Shown: positions 51,151 through 62,264, counted from the stretch's first letter. The stretch: 64,000 bases of DNA from an uncultured Luminiphilus sp. (GCA_905182485.1 CAJJBO010000003.1:1-64000); one strand, 5' to 3'. Numbers and translations: made by a program. Notes: generated by a model not told the origin, from the sequence alone.

Positions 51151-52715
51151 GGCGTTTAATTGCGCTCTATCGCACGGCAGCGCGCTACAGACTCGATCAG
51201 CTCTTACCCCCAACGCAAAGACCGAGGCTACTGGTTTTGCTGTTGCGCGTTTTCCCCGTCGCGTCGGTCGCCACGAACACACCCAGAGGGGAGAGGCTGC
51301 GGCGGGCATTAGAAGATTTGGGTCCTGTCTTTGTTAAATTCGGGCAACTGCTGTCGACTCGTCGAGATTTATTGCCACGCGATATCGCCGATGAACTGGC
51401 ATTACTCCAAGATCAGGTTGCCCCCTTCCCCGCCAACGAAGCCATTGAGCGTATCGAGCACGCACTGGGTAAACCCATTGCTGAGTGCTTCACCGAATTT
51501 GATGCGAATCCGCTGGCCGCTGCGTCAGTGGCACAAGTCCATGGCGCGCGTCTCGCAGACGGTACCGATGTTGTCGTAAAGGTCTTGCGTCCCGGCATTG
51601 AACTGACCATTGCTCAGGACCTTAAAATTCTCCACCACGTCGCGACACTGCTGGCTCGTTGGTCACGCAACGGCCGGCGGCTTAGACCCGTCGAAGTGGT
51701 GGCGGAATATGAGCGAATCATTCATGGCGAGCTTGATCTGCAGCGTGAAGCCGCTAATGCCTCCCAGTTAAAACGTCATTTTCAAGCCGGTGATCTGGTC
51801 TATGTGCCCGCGGTTCACTGGCCATTAACCACTCAGCAAGTCATGGTCAGCGAGAGAATCTATGGCGTCCCGATCAGTGATATTGAGGCGTTGGGCGCGA
51901 AGCAGGTCGATGTGAAACTGCTTGCAGAGCGCGGGGTAGAGATTTTTTTCACTCAAGTATTTCGCGACAGTTTTTTTCACGCGGATATGCATCCCGGTAA
52001 TATCTTTGTTGACTGCACGCATCCAGAAGATCCCCGTTATATTGCGGTGGACTGCGCGATTGTCGGTCAACTCGACGACCGAGATCTGTATTACCTCGCA
52101 CGCAACCTACTCGCGATTTTTCAACAAGATTATCGGCTCTGCGCCAAACTTCACATCGAGTGTGGCTGGATCTCAGCCGATACCCCGGTCGCTGAATTTG
52201 AATCCGCCATGCGCACACTGTGTGAGCCGGTATTCGAACGCCCACTGGCAGAGATTTCATTCGGTCATATGGTGGTGAACTTATTCCGCACCGCGGGACA
52301 GTTTGATATGCAAGTGCAGCCACAGCTCGTGCTTCTGCAAAAGACCCTGCTCAATATCGAGGGGCTAGGTAGGCAGCTCTATCCAGCATTAAATCTGTGG
52401 GACACCGCCAAGCCGTTCCTTGAACAGTGGGTCTCAGAGCGATATTCACTGCAGACGGTGAGCAAGCGATTGCAGGAGGATGCGCCGGCTCTGCTGGAGT
52501 CGCTTCCGCTATTACCCGATCTGGTACTGGCACAACTCCGACAGTCTAAAAAGCAACCGGTGCAGGTTGCAACGACACCACGGTGGGTATTGCCCTTAAC
52601 CGGGCTGGGCGCATTGGCACTCGGTTTTGGCATTGCTCAGTCGATCGAGGGGCTAGGCTGGCTGATTCTGGGTGGCGGCTGCCTACTTTGCGCGATCGTT
52701 TTGCGACACCGATAA
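51147..52715 (+). CDS. ubiB: Ubiquinone biosynthesis atypical kinase UbiB
   Basis: An ADCK/COQ8-type protein of 522 residues, needed for ubiquinone synthesis. The family KxGQ motif is in [31 protein letters not shown]. The Ala-rich nucleotide loop is [13 protein letters not shown], followed by [11 protein letters not shown]. The catalytic/metal loop is [14 protein letters not shown]. Two C-terminal membrane helices ([18 protein letters not shown] and [17 protein letters not shown]) fix it to the membrane. It overlaps ubiJ by four bases. Confidence 0.97.
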   Translation: MRRLIALYRTAARYRLDQLLPPTQRPRLLVLLLRVFPVASVATNTPRGERLRRALEDLGPVFVKFGQLLSTRRDLLPRDIADELALLQDQVAPFPANEAIERIEHALGKPIAECFTEFDANPLAAASVAQVHGARLADGTDVVVKVLRPGIELTIAQDLKILHHVATLLARWSRNGRRLRPVEVVAEYERIIHGELDLQREAANASQLKRHFQAGDLVYVPAVHWPLTTQQVMVSERIYGVPISDIEALGAKQVDVKLLAERGVEIFFTQVFRDSFFHADMHPGNIFVDCTHPEDPRYIAVDCAIVGQLDDRDLYYLARNLLAIFQQDYRLCAKLHIECGWISADTPVAEFESAMRTLCEPVFERPLAEISFGHMVVNLFRTAGQFDMQVQPQLVLLQKTLLNIEGLGRQLYPALNLWDTAKPFLEQWVSERYSLQTVSKRLQEDAPALLESLPLLPDLVLAQLRQSKKQPVQVATTPRWVLPLTGLGALALGFGIAQSIEGLGWLILGGGCLLCAIVLRHR

Positions 52716-52744
52716 CCCCTTAAGACCTCTGGCATACTACTCAC

Positions 52745-53119
52745 ATGACAGCACTTGACGCTCAGACCCCAACAACGATGACCCCTCGGTGGAATGAGCA
52801 GGGTCTTATCCCCGCCGTCGCGCAAGATCATGAAACGGGTGAAGTGCTTATGGTTGCTTGGATGAATGCAGAGTCGTTGGCGTTGACACTGTCGCAACGG
52901 CAGGCAATTTATTGGTCACGATCCCGGCAAGCCTTATGGCGCAAAGGAGAGACCTCTGGTAGCACTCAGGAACTCATCGATATCAAACTAGACTGTGATG
53001 GCGATACACTCTTACTACAGGTGCAACAAAATGGCACGGGGGCTTGCCATACGGGACGCCGAACTTGTTTTTTTTACTCGTGCGTCGATGATACGTGGCA
53101 GCTAACTGAGGACCAGTGA
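52745..53119 (+). CDS. hisI: Phosphoribosyl-AMP cyclohydrolase
   Basis: The third histidine step, opening the PR-AMP purine ring. The 124-residue single-function HisI has the metal site [28 protein letters not shown], with conserved Cys residues, and [34 protein letters not shown]. hisE follows directly, making a two-gene unit in place of the fused hisIE of enterics. A 29-base gap follows ubiB. Confidence 0.96.
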   Translation: MTALDAQTPTTMTPRWNEQGLIPAVAQDHETGEVLMVAWMNAESLALTLSQRQAIYWSRSRQALWRKGETSGSTQELIDIKLDCDGDTLLLQVQQNGTGACHTGRRTCFFYSCVDDTWQLTEDQ

Positions 53120-53473
53120 ATGACTGACGTACTCACAGCGCTAGACAGAGTCCTACTAGCGCGAAAAACGGCGGCAGTGGACAGTTCCTATGTCGCCTCT
53201 TTGCATGCACAAGGTTTGAACAAAATTTTAGAAAAAGTCGGCGAAGAAGCGACTGAAGTGATCCTCGCGGCAAAAGACACGGCGCAAGGAGGCGAGCGAG
53301 CGGCGCTGATCAACGAAGTGGCGGACCTGTGGTTTCACACACTCGTCATGCTCTCACACCTCGATGCTGACCATAAGGCCGTACTAGAGGTGCTAGACAA
53401 AAGAATGGGGCTATCAGGACTCACAGAAAAAGCCTCTCGTAACAGCCATAATGACGCCTCAGACGAGGCATAA
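53120..53473 (+). CDS. hisE: Phosphoribosyl-ATP diphosphatase
   Basis: The second histidine step. A 117-residue all-helical MazG-like protein with the metal-binding [16 protein letters not shown] and [20 protein letters not shown]. It starts one base after the hisI stop and is followed 17 bases later by tatA, an order kept in many gammaproteobacteria. Confidence 0.96.
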   Translation: MTDVLTALDRVLLARKTAAVDSSYVASLHAQGLNKILEKVGEEATEVILAAKDTAQGGERAALINEVADLWFHTLVMLSHLDADHKAVLEVLDKRMGLSGLTEKASRNSHNDASDEA

Positions 53474-53490
53474 GGACAGGGAGAAACACT

Positions 53491-53748
53491 ATGGGTCTTG
53501 GCGGAATCAGTATTTGGCAACTGCTTATCATCCTTGCAATCGTTGTGATGCTCTTCGGGACATCGAGGCTGCGCAACATTGGGGGCGATTTGGGTAACGC
53601 GATCAAGGGCTTTCGAGACAGCATGAAGCAAGAGACACCCGAGTCAGAAACTGTCAGCGCCTCGGTTGAGCGCGAGGAGAGTCCTTCGGATTCTGCTGGC
53701 TCGACTGCGGCACGCGAGGAAAGCCATCACGACAAGCCGCCCGCGTAA
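53491..53748 (+). CDS. tatA: Sec-independent translocase TatA
   Basis: An 85-residue protein with an N-terminal membrane helix ([20 protein letters not shown]), the FG hinge, the amphipathic helix ([19 protein letters not shown]), and a polar tail. TatA forms the pore of twin-arginine export of folded proteins. It begins the tatABC cluster. Confidence 0.97.
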   Translation: MGLGGISIWQLLIILAIVVMLFGTSRLRNIGGDLGNAIKGFRDSMKQETPESETVSASVEREESPSDSAGSTAAREESHHDKPPA

Positions 53749-53763
53749 CCGGAGCACACATTC

Positions 53764-54135
53764 GTGTTCGATATTGGCTTTGCTGAGCTCTTGTTGATTG
53801 GGGTGGTAGGCCTCTTGGTCATCGGCCCGGAACAACTTCCAGGTGCAGTAAGAACCACACTGGCCTGGGTTAATCGTTTTCGGCGCAGTTTTGACCAGAT
53901 CAGAACCGAGGTACGGCGTGAGTTGCACAATGACGAGATTTTGCAAAATCTCAAAACTGAGTCACAAGCGCTCGAACAACAATTCAGAGCAGGATCGAAC
54001 TCCGTTGAACAAGAGGTGCAGTCTCTGACACAACCTGCGACGGACACCACCGACCATCATGACTCGGTTACCCCCCCCGCTGACGAGCCAGATCATTCAG
54101 TCGACAACAGCAAAAATAACGCCGGCAGCGCATGA
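53764..54135 (+). CDS. tatB: Sec-independent translocase TatB
   Basis: A 123-residue protein with the conserved N-terminus [30 protein letters not shown] and a long amphipathic/charged tail. The family Glu8 of the membrane helix is present (AELLLIG), which marks it as TatB, not TatA. It overlaps tatC by four bases (GCATGAACG). Confidence 0.97.
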   Translation: MFDIGFAELLLIGVVGLLVIGPEQLPGAVRTTLAWVNRFRRSFDQIRTEVRRELHNDEILQNLKTESQALEQQFRAGSNSVEQEVQSLTQPATDTTDHHDSVTPPADEPDHSVDNSKNNAGSA

Positions 54136-54887
54136 ACGACAGCGCTGAACAAGATCCGCCCATGTCACTGATTGCACACTTGACTGAGTTGCGGGACCGC
54201 TTATTGCGCGCCGTCTTGGCTATCGTCGTTGGATTTGTCGTGCTATTCCCTTTTGCCAACGAAATTTACGGTTTTGTCTCGGCACCGCTGCGAGCGCTAA
54301 TGCCCGCAGGTTCGACCATGATCGCCACCGGGGTGGCATCGCCCTTTCTCACCCCTTTTAAGCTCAGCCTAGTGCTGGCGATTTTTCTCGCTATTCCAGT
54401 CATTCTGTTTCAGATATGGGGTTTTATCGCGCCCGGGTTGTACCAAAAGGAGAAGCGAATCGCGGTTCCGCTATTAGCCTCTAGCGTGCTGCTGTTCTAT
54501 ACAGGAGCAGCGTTTGCTTACTTTGTCGTTTTCCCCCTGATCTTTGCCTTTTTCACCAGTGTGGGTCCCGACAGTGTCCAAGTGATGACCGACATCAACA
54601 GCTACTTAGATTTCGTATTAAAGCTGTTTCTGGCCTTTGGCATTGCTTTCGAGATGCCTATTGTGGCGGTGGTCTTAATTTGGACAGGCACAACGACCGC
54701 AGATTCGCTGGCCGCCAAACGGCCTTATTTGATTCTGGGGTGCTTTGTATTTGGGATGTTACTCACCCCACCCGACATCATTTCACAATCACTGCTGGCC
54801 ATTCCAATGTGGTTACTCTTTGAATTAGGCGTATTTTTCGGCCGGCTATTGGAGACAAAGCCCGACCCCACTCAGAGCGATCAATGA
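54132..54887 (+). CDS. tatC: Twin-arginine translocase receptor TatC
   Basis: A 251-residue protein with six predicted membrane helices. It has the TatC signature [25 protein letters not shown] and the Glu-containing [17 protein letters not shown] that lies near the signal-peptide site. It is the receptor for twin-arginine signals. The overlap with tatB implies coupled translation. Downstream, mscS-family gene begins 16 bases after the stop, so read-through is possible. Confidence 0.97.
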   Translation: MNDSAEQDPPMSLIAHLTELRDRLLRAVLAIVVGFVVLFPFANEIYGFVSAPLRALMPAGSTMIATGVASPFLTPFKLSLVLAIFLAIPVILFQIWGFIAPGLYQKEKRIAVPLLASSVLLFYTGAAFAYFVVFPLIFAFFTSVGPDSVQVMTDINSYLDFVLKLFLAFGIAFEMPIVAVVLIWTGTTTADSLAAKRPYLILGCFVFGMLLTPPDIISQSLLAIPMWLLFELGVFFGRLLETKPDPTQSDQ

Positions 54888-54903
54888 TCCTCCCGGAGGA
54901 AAG

Positions 54904-56700
54904 ATGAGACTGTTTGTTTTTGCCTGCCTATTGACGGTGACCAGCGCACTCATTGCGACCCCAATTAACGCCGAGGAAACCGATAAAGGGGCCATGGCGG
55001 CCAATGCCGAAATCAAGCAAAACAGCGGGCTCACGGCCGCGCAACTGATTGAACGCACCAAGGAATTGAATCAGGCTTTCGAGACGACCTTGTTGGCCGG
55101 TTTTGAACCGGGCAAGGCGCAAACGCCCCAACAAGCACTGTTTGCCCTGCGTAACGCCTTTCGCCAAGGCGACCCGCCTTCAGCAGCGCTATATCTCGAC
55201 CTTCGCTATCTTCCCTCAGACATTGCAGAAATTGATCCCATCTCACTGGCGCGCGGATTGCTCTTTATTTTTGCGCAACAAAACGTACTCGACCTGAGTT
55301 TGGTGAGTAACGATCCTCGAGGTAATCGAGAAGATGGGCTACCCGATGATCTCGAGCAGGCGGGCACCGTTACGCTGAGCGAAGAGGTCATTCCTATTTA
55401 TCTACAGCGTCTGGAGGAGGCAGACGGCACGTATTCTTGGAAAATTGCTAACACTTCCGTCATTCGAATTCCTGATATGTGGGATGAACTCGGTTATAGC
55501 GATCTGGCCGTCTGGCTTTCGCGGACATTACCCGAATTTTATATCTTGAGTATGGGCAATTGGCAGTTTGCGACTCTGCTTTTTACGTTAATTGCCGGGT
55601 GGCTCGCAACAGGCTGGGTCAGCCAGCTCGTCAGCCGACTGATGCGCCGCATCGCTAACCCCTGGGGGCATGCGCTACGGCGCTTTTTGCAAACACCTCT
55701 AAGACTGATGTTGTATGTACTACTGATTCGCATCGTCATCGCACAGCTCGGTCTATCGGTGATGGCTCGCGCGTACCTGCAATCCTCGCCACTTGAATAT
55801 ATTGTTGCGGTGATTTTCGCCTTCGGCTTACTGAACCTCTACCGCGATTACAAAATTCGACAGCTCGAATTACTGGGAGAGATCGAATATGTCGCGCTCA
55901 TCAAGCCCATTATTGTCATTATTCGCATCATTGTTGCCACGACCGCCGCACTCATGTGGGCTGATCAGGCGGGCTTTAATGTATCAACCTTGATAACCGG
56001 GCTAGGCGTAGGCTCTATCGCCATCGCGCTCGCGGCACAAAAAACATTAGAAAACGTCATCGGCGCCATTACGCTGTATGCCGCGAGGCCTATTCGGCCT
56101 GGCGACTGGTGCCGCTTTGGCGACACAAAGGGCATGGTCGAAGAGATCGGCCTGCGCTCGGTAACCTTGCGAACAGCGGATCGCACCTTGGTCACCGTGC
56201 CTAACTCTATGTTTTCGTCCGCAGACATTGAGAATTTCTCAGTACGAGACCGAATCCGGTTTTTTAAACTACTCGAACTACAGATGCCAACACCCGATCA
56301 ACTTCGCGCTATTTTGGGTGAGTTCCGGGCACTATTTGCCGCGCACACGATGGTGAAACAAGATTCGATCAGTATCAGATTATCCGACATCGCCGCGGCA
56401 ACCGCTGTCATACGGCTTGATGCAGAAATCACAACTAGAGAGTACCAAGAATATCTCGCTGTCGCGGAAGACCTCAACCTCCGCATTATCGAAATTGTGC
56501 ATCACAATGGCGCCATCTTTTCTGGGCCAGGGCAAGTGCTACAGCTTCGTGATTTTCAACAGGCCTCGGTGGATAAGCTGGCAGAGGTCAATGCGAAACT
56601 AGAGGTTTGGCGTCAGGGTGAAGGCTTACCTTTTCCAGATTTATCAGACAGTGAAAAACAACGATTGAAAAATACGCTCAGCTACCCTGACAAGAGCTGA
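54904..56700 (+). CDS. MscS-family mechanosensitive channel
   Basis: A 598-residue protein with a signal peptide (RLFVFACLLTVTSALIATPINA), an about 200-residue periplasmic domain, then five membrane helices ending in the pore helix (VSTLITGLGVGSIAIALAAQKTLENVIGAITLYAARPIRPGDWC). The cytosolic beta domain has TKGMVEEIGLRSVTLRTADRTLVTVPNSMFSSADIENFSVRDRI, as in MscS. It is longer than E. coli MscS (286) and resembles large plasma-membrane types such as YbdG/YnaI. It may protect against osmotic downshock. It probably reads from the tat promoter. Confidence 0.88.
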   Translation: MRLFVFACLLTVTSALIATPINAEETDKGAMAANAEIKQNSGLTAAQLIERTKELNQAFETTLLAGFEPGKAQTPQQALFALRNAFRQGDPPSAALYLDLRYLPSDIAEIDPISLARGLLFIFAQQNVLDLSLVSNDPRGNREDGLPDDLEQAGTVTLSEEVIPIYLQRLEEADGTYSWKIANTSVIRIPDMWDELGYSDLAVWLSRTLPEFYILSMGNWQFATLLFTLIAGWLATGWVSQLVSRLMRRIANPWGHALRRFLQTPLRLMLYVLLIRIVIAQLGLSVMARAYLQSSPLEYIVAVIFAFGLLNLYRDYKIRQLELLGEIEYVALIKPIIVIIRIIVATTAALMWADQAGFNVSTLITGLGVGSIAIALAAQKTLENVIGAITLYAARPIRPGDWCRFGDTKGMVEEIGLRSVTLRTADRTLVTVPNSMFSSADIENFSVRDRIRFFKLLELQMPTPDQLRAILGEFRALFAAHTMVKQDSISIRLSDIAAATAVIRLDAEITTREYQEYLAVAEDLNLRIIEIVHHNGAIFSGPGQVLQLRDFQQASVDKLAEVNAKLEVWRQGEGLPFPDLSDSEKQRLKNTLSYPDKS

Positions 56701-56859
56701 GGATACTGTCTGATTGGTAACGCTGACTCGCCCACGTCTCACCCAAAAGTCAGTCACAGCAACTGATGGCACTCTTTCTTACCAGATCGACAACTGCCAC
56801 GGAAGCCGGAACCGGGTCTGAGCCCTACGCTCAGCGGAATCACCCTCATCAAACCACGA

Positions 56860-57006
56860 ATGGCTGAGCGCCAGCGTGCTGAGCTGACCAGTAAGAAGTC
56901 GATTCGGCCTGGTCAGGCGCTGATTGTCCGTTACCGCAATAAAGCGGTGATCACGGAGCGCGATGCCAAGGGTAGCCGCATCAGAAGCAATACCAGTCCA
57001 TATTGA
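56860..57006 (+). CDS. Small ORF of 48 residues, uncertain
   Basis: In the 390-base gap after mscS, an open frame extends from a TGA near 56,763 to a TGA at 57004-57006. It encodes LSGITLIKPRMAERQRAELTSKKSIRPGQALIVRYRNKAVITERDAKG, with the first ATG at 56860. The protein-like Lys/Arg-rich ending could be the C-terminus of a decayed gene. No ribosome-binding site precedes the ATG and no family is recognised. Confidence 0.25.
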   Translation: MAERQRAELTSKKSIRPGQALIVRYRNKAVITERDAKGSRIRSNTSPY

Positions 57007-57093
57007 TACTGAACGATCTTTTTAGTGCGGGCCCGCGTAAACTAGTTGCAGATGAAGCAAAAGTAACACTCACGCCAGCCTGAAGCGATTAAT

Positions 57094-58912
57094 GTGACTG
57101 ACAAGACAGCGCCCATCAAACAAGAAATCGACCCTGAGGATCGGCTTACCCGCGCGAATTCTTTGGCGCCGCTACGACAGATGCTGGCCTTTTTATGGCC
57201 TCATAAAAGCCGCCTGATGGCTGCAGGCGCCGCGCTGGGGCGCTGCCCAGGGGGCACTTTTGCCCATGCGACCGCGCCGAGTAGAACATGCGGGGTTCTC
57301 AGGCGCTGACGCAACAGGGTTATATAAGGCCGTCTCCTTTATCTTGATTATTGGGGTCGCAATGGCGTTTGGCTCCATGACGCGGTTTTATCTGGTGTCC
57401 TGGTTGGGCGAGCGTGTGAGCGCCGATCTACGGAGTGCGGTCTTTAATAATCTCGTTCATCTACAACCCAGTTACTTCGAAACAAACCATTCAGGCGAAA
57501 TCATGTCGCGGCTGACGACCGATACGACACTCCTGCAAACGTTGATCGGCTCGTCCGTGAGTCTTGCAGTGCGCAATGCGCTGACGTTAACCGGGGCGTT
57601 GACCTTGATGGTGATTACCAATTTGCAACTCAGCCTGGTGATTTTAATCGCGGTGCCCATCACACTGATTCCGATCCTGATCTTCGGCAGACGAGTACGC
57701 AAACTCTCCAATAAAAGTCAGCAGTCGATCGCAGAAGTCGGCAGTCATGCCGGCGAAATTTTTCAAAGCATCAAAGTGGTTCAGAGCTTCAATCGTGAGA
57801 TCGCAGAAAAAACCGGTTTCGCGCAAGATGTTGAGCGCGCCTTTGTCATTGCGCGATCACGTGTTTGGCAGCGAGCGTTGCTGACTGGTTTTGCTATCTT
57901 TTTATTGATGGGGGGCATGATCAGCATGATGTGGTCTGGCGGCATCGATGTCATCGAAGGTCGGATGACCGGCGGCGAACTCGGTGCTTTCGTCTTTTAT
58001 GCCGTCATGGTGGGCACCGCTTTCGCCACATTGGCAGAAGTCTGGGGTGACCTGCAACGAGCAGCAGGTGCAGCAGAACGGCTGATGGAGCTGCTGCAAG
58101 AAAGCAGCACGATTCCTGATATCGGTAGCAATACCGTGACAAGTGGACAGCGCTTGCACTTTGACGCTGTGCAGTTTTTTTACCCAAGCCGACCCGATAT
58201 GCCGGCGCTCAATGGGCTCAATTTAACGATACAACCCGGTGAGTCGGTGGCGTTAGTGGGGCCTTCTGGGGCCGGCAAGTCAACGGTTTTTGAACTCATC
58301 CTCCGTTTTTATGACCCCGCGAACGGGACTATCGAGTTTGGCGGTACGGACCTGCGGGCGCTCTCACTGACTGCCTGGCGTCAAAAAATCGCATTGGTGC
58401 CACAACAGCCCGCTCTGTTCTCCGGCGACATTTTTTACAACATCGCCTATGGTGCCGATAACCCCACGCAGGCGTCTGTTGAGTGTGCTGCACAAATGGC
58501 GCACGCCCACGACTTTATCGCAGCCCTTCCGGAGGGTTATCACAGCGATCTTGGCGCTCAAGGTGTGAGGCTCTCAGGCGGCCAACGCCAGCGGTTGGCG
58601 CTGGCAAGGGCCATTCTGGTTAATCCAGAGCTGCTGTTGCTCGACGAAGCCACCAGTGCACTCGATGCAGAAAGCGAGTGGCATGTGCAGCAAGCGCTCA
58701 CAGGAATCATGCGGGAACGAACGACTATCATCATTGCTCATCGACTCTCGACCGTCATGAATGCCGATAAAATCGTAGTCATGAATGAGGGGCAAGTCGT
58801 CGACAGTGGCCGCCACGAAGACCTCATCACGCGCTGTGATTTGTATCAGCGTTTGGCGAATCGACAATTTCAGTCAGGGGCAGAGGGCGGTGCAACGGGC
58901 AACGCATCCTGA
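57094..58912 (+). CDS. ABC exporter (MsbA/LmrA-type half-transporter), frame break near N-terminus
   Basis: A fused permease-ATPase of about 600 residues that would dimerise. From GTG 57094 the N-terminus has DRLTRANSLAPLRQMLAFLWPHKSRLMAAGAAL and then garbles at 57,238-57,300, where several bases seem wrong. It resumes at HAGFSGADATGLYKAVSFILIIGVAMAFGSMTRFYLV. The ATPase has Walker A GPSGAGKST, Q-loop QQPALFSG, signature LSGGQRQR, Walker B LLLLDEATS and switch IIIIAHRLSTV. The substrate is unknown (lipid, peptide or drug). It belongs to the MsbA-related subfamily of alpha/gammaproteobacteria. Gene start codon weakly supported. Confidence 0.88.
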
Positions 58913-58950
58913 CTAAACGGCGCTTACCAACAGCCCCCGATCGCGCGACA

Positions 58951-59156
58951 TTGCTAGGATCGGCAATAAACGGGCTTGAGGCCGCGCTGCTCAAAGCGGT
59001 CGACCGAAGTGAGTGCGTTATCCCCGCTCCTCAAGCGCCTTTTGTCTTGGCACGCTTCTCTGGGGAACCTGCTTCTGCGGTGCCGTGTTCTGCGGGGCCT
59101 TCTTCAACGGGGCCTTCCTTCAACGGGCCGTCCTTAAGACAACTTCCCCCACGTAA
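58951..59156 (+). pseudogene. Short pentapeptide-repeat gene or remnant (frame switched)
   Basis: The frame ending at TAA 59154-59156 encodes seven to eight clear pentads: SSSAF, CLGTL, LWGTC, FCGAV, FCGAF, FNGAF, LQRAV, then LKTTS. The pattern places Ala or Thr as every fourth residue and Phe or Leu two positions later, as in A(D/N)LXX repeat proteins. A TGA just before GTG 59013 closes that frame, and the preceding part (ATLLGSAINGLEAALLKAVDR) is in another frame, so an indel is likely near 59,010. No ribosome-binding site is evident, and a real complete gene would be only about 75 residues. Confidence 0.4.
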
Positions 59157-59299
59157 CGCCTGACCTGACGCTATCACAGCGACTCAAATACAAGGGGGGC
59201 TTTGCTGACTGACGGCGGCCTGACACCCCCAAAAGGGTTGCGCGGCTCATAGGCAGTCGATCCTGATTTAGCACTGTTCAGGGGGTAAAAACTCAGGAC

Positions 59300-59326
59300 A
59301 AAAAAAACCCCGCTTGAAGCGGGGTT
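59300..59326 (-). terminator. Rho-independent terminator after pntB
   Basis: On the minus strand, ACCCCGC and GCGGGGT form a 7-bp GC-rich stem with a TTCAA loop followed by a run of eight T. It lies 18 bases after the pntB stop. Confidence 0.92.
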
Positions 59327-59344
59327 CTCGGCGTTTAATTGAGA

Positions 59345-60697
59345 TTAACTAAACTCTCGAACCAAGGTCGCAATACTTTCCTTGGCATCGCCAAAGAGCA
59401 TGCGCGTGTTCTCTTTGTAGAACAGCGGGTTCTCGATGCCAGCGAAACCGGAGGCCATGGATCGCTTCAGCACAAATACGGTTCGTGCATCTGCGACATT
59501 AATGACAGGCATCCCATAAATCGGGGACGACTCTACTTCACGAGCCGCCGGATTCACCACATCGTTGGCACCAATCACAATCGCCACATCCACCGTTTCC
59601 ATACGCGGATTAATCTCGTCCATCTCAAGCAACTGGTCATAAGGTACATCTGCCTCAGACGAGAAGGACGTTCATGTGCCCGGGCATGCGGCCTGCGACG
59701 GGATGAATGGCGAAAGTTAACCTCACAGCCATTCTTTTCCAATAGCTCGGTGAGTTCTTTCACCACGTGTTGTGCCTGCGCTACCGCCATGCCATAACCC
59801 GGAATAATCGCCACATTAGTCGCCGCCTCGAGGATGTAATACGCATCATCAGCAGTGATAGGCTTGATCTCGCCCTCCACCACAGTTTCCTCGTTTGAGA
59901 CACCCGCCAAGGATAACACTGACAAAGGATCGGTTCATGGCCTTGCACATGATGTAGGATAGGATCGCGCCCGATGAGCCAACAAGCGACCCTGCCACAA
60001 TCAGAGCGTTGTTGTTAATGGCGAAACCCGCCGCACAAGCGGCTAATCCAGAGTAGGAGTTCAGTAATGAAATCACTACTGGCATGTCGGCGCCACCGAT
60101 GGGGATAACCGCCATGATGCCGAAGAGCAATGCCAATCCAATGACCATATAGAGCCAATTAGGATCTGTTGGGTTCAGGCAGAACATGGTTGCGCCACCC
60201 AGTATGCCCAGCACGACCAAGGAATTAACGATTTGCTGGCCAGAAAAGGTAATCGCGCCACTGCCGATCTTTTCTGACAACTTGCCGTAGGCGATCAGCG
60301 ACCCTGTCAGAGTGACGCCACCGATCAAAATTGACAGGACAATGGTGACCAGTGTGATCGTACCTGAATCAGGTGACAGCGCTGACCACCCTACCAACAG
60401 CGACGCAGCACCGCCGAGACCATTGAACAACGCCACCATCTCGGGCATTGAGGTCATGGCAACAGCGCGTGCCGCAACGGCACCAATAGCACCGCCCACC
60501 AACATACCCGCTACAATCCAAGTGAAATCAACGATCCCTTGATCCAGCAAGGCAGCCACAATGGCGATCAGCATGCCAAGAGCCGAAAACATATTGCCGC
60601 GCCGTGCCGTTGCTGGTGAACCCAGCATCTTCAAGCCAAAAATGAAAAGCCCTGACGCAACGACGTATCCCAGTTGAGTAATCAATTCGGTCGACAT
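59345..60697 (-). CDS. pntB: NAD(P) transhydrogenase subunit beta (three frame breaks)
   Basis: The membrane and NADPH-binding subunit of the proton pump. From ATG 60697: nine or so helices (LGYVVASGLFIFGLKMLGSP, VALFNGLGGAASLLVGWSAL), then VKELTELLEKNGCEVNF and the C-terminal NADP domain AIVIGANDVVNPAARE and MLFGDAKESIATLV. Extra bases are inferred near 59,904 (GGG run), 59,714 and 59,660. The expected stretch between the second and third, [36 protein letters not shown], is readable in the intermediate frame. Corrected length about 450. Operon order pntAa-pntAb-pntB. Confidence 0.95.
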
Positions 60698-60699
60698 GA

Positions 60700-60988
60700 T
60701 CAGCCCTCCTTCTTCTTGAAGAAGCCAAGCATGCGGTCGGTCACTAAATACCCGCCCACTACATTGATACTGGCCAAGGTCACCGCACCGAGTGTCCATA
60801 TCATCTTTGATGTCTTTGGTGGCGTAGTCTTCGAGCGCCAGCAAACCGCCGATGACGACGATGCCAGAAATCGCGTTCGAAACGGACATCAGCGGAGTGT
60901 GCAAGGTCGCCGGCACCTTATTAATCAGCTCGAAGCCGAGAAAGATCGACAACATTAAAATGAACAACAAATACTCTGCACCGGACAT
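60700..60988 (-). CDS. pntAb: NAD(P) transhydrogenase subunit alpha, membrane part (one frame break)
   Basis: A short three-helix membrane protein. It starts at ATG 60988 (MSGAEYLLFILMLSIFLGFELINKVPATLHTPLMSVSNAISGIVVIGGLLALEDY). Then a shift near 60,790-60,800 is needed to reach the expected LGAVTLASINVVGGYLVTDRMLGFFKKKEG and the TGA at 60702-60700. About 95-100 residues. In E. coli this segment is fused to PntA. It lies one base after the pntAa stop and two bases before the pntB start. Confidence 0.92.
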
Positions 60989-60989
60989 A

Positions 60990-62132
60990 TCAGTTGCCCC
61001 CCTCAATAATGTCTTTGATCGTCGGATGCACCACTGCACCCCCGTGCGTAATCACGCAGCCGGGAAGAATGTCGTTCTCAAGATCAAGCACGAACTGCTT
61101 GGTCTCAGTGTCCCAAGTGTCTTCGACTAGATTAAACATGTTGCTGGCGTACATCTGCGTGGCGTCGCGCGGTGCGAGATTGGCCAAATTGGCGGTCCCC
61201 ACGATTGTGACGCCATTCAGATCCACCACTTCGTCAGGCGCGGAACCTTCGACATTGCCGCCTGTTTCAGCCGCCATGTCGACAATCACAGAGCCCGGCG
61301 CCATGCCCTCTACCATGTCCTGAGTGACCAACACCGGTGGCTTGCGCCCGAACACTTGCGCGGTTGTAATCACAACATCAGAGTCGGCAATCACGGCCTT
61401 TTGGGCCTGCTGTTGCATCGCAACTTGCTCGGGCGTGAGCTCTTTTGCGTATCCATCTTGCGTTTGGCCGGTGTCACCGAGGTCAATCTCAAGGAACTTA
61501 GCACCCAATGATTGCACCTGTTCTGCCACGACCGGGCGCGTATCAAATGCTGTAACACGAGCGCCCAAGCGCTTGGCGGTTGCGATGGCTTGTAAGCCTG
61601 CCACGCCGGCGCCGATGATAAAAACTTTGGCGGGCTTCAAAGTGCCAGCGGGTGTCATCATCATAGGCATGATGCGTGGCATATGATTGGCGGCCAGGGT
61701 GACTGCTACATAGCCCGCTAAGTTCGCCTGCGAGCTCAGCGCGTCCATTTTCTGACTGCGGGTAGAACGCGGAATCATTTCCATACTGACCGCGGTGACG
61801 CCCTGACTGGCAAAAGCTTTTATCAGTTCTTTCTCGTTAAAGGGGTCGAGGTAAGAAACGTGGATGCAACCCGCCTTAAGTTGACTGATCTCCGCTAACT
61901 CTGGTTTACGCAATCGAAGCAGCATATCAGCACTGGCAAGCAATGCCGCTCGATCGGAGCCAATACTGGCGCCCGCGGCCTCAAAATCAGCGTCGCTGAA
62001 GCCGGCACCGACGCCGGCCCCCGTCTCAACAACCACCTCGGCTCCGAGGCGCACCAATTTCTTAATCGTCTCGGGGGTCGCAGAGACGCGATTCTCACCC
62101 GGCTGGGTCTCACGGGGTATGACTAGTTGCAT
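60990..62132 (-). CDS. pntAa: NAD(P) transhydrogenase subunit alpha, NAD-binding part
   Basis: An intact 380-residue alanine-dehydrogenase-like domain I: MQLVIPRETQPGENRVSATPETIKKL, VSYLDPFNEKELIKAF, MEMIPRSTRSQKMDALSSQANLAGY, the Rossmann motif KVFIIGAGVAGLQAIATAKRLGARVTAFDTRP, and APGSVIVDMAAETGGNVE. It binds NAD(H), and together with PntAb and PntB transfers hydride to NADP+ using the proton gradient. In this organism the alpha chain is split in two genes. It is the first gene of its operon; the 62133-62264 gap probably carries its promoter. Confidence 0.97.
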   Translation of the reverse strand: MQLVIPRETQPGENRVSATPETIKKLVRLGAEVVVETGAGVGAGFSDADFEAAGASIGSDRAALLASADMLLRLRKPELAEISQLKAGCIHVSYLDPFNEKELIKAFASQGVTAVSMEMIPRSTRSQKMDALSSQANLAGYVAVTLAANHMPRIMPMMMTPAGTLKPAKVFIIGAGVAGLQAIATAKRLGARVTAFDTRPVVAEQVQSLGAKFLEIDLGDTGQTQDGYAKELTPEQVAMQQQAQKAVIADSDVVITTAQVFGRKPPVLVTQDMVEGMAPGSVIVDMAAETGGNVEGSAPDEVVDLNGVTIVGTANLANLAPRDATQMYASNMFNLVEDTWDTETKQFVLDLENDILPGCVITHGGAVVHPTIKDIIEGGN

Positions 62133-62264
62133 AGTGACGTTCGCCTGATTTTTTGGGGATCAATAAGTCCCGGTTGTGTTGAAACTGTGCTCGGCTGATT
62201 ATCAGGGGTCACTACGCCGGCATTGCGCACTTGATCAGCGCCAATAAAGGCAAGTGAGGATCCA

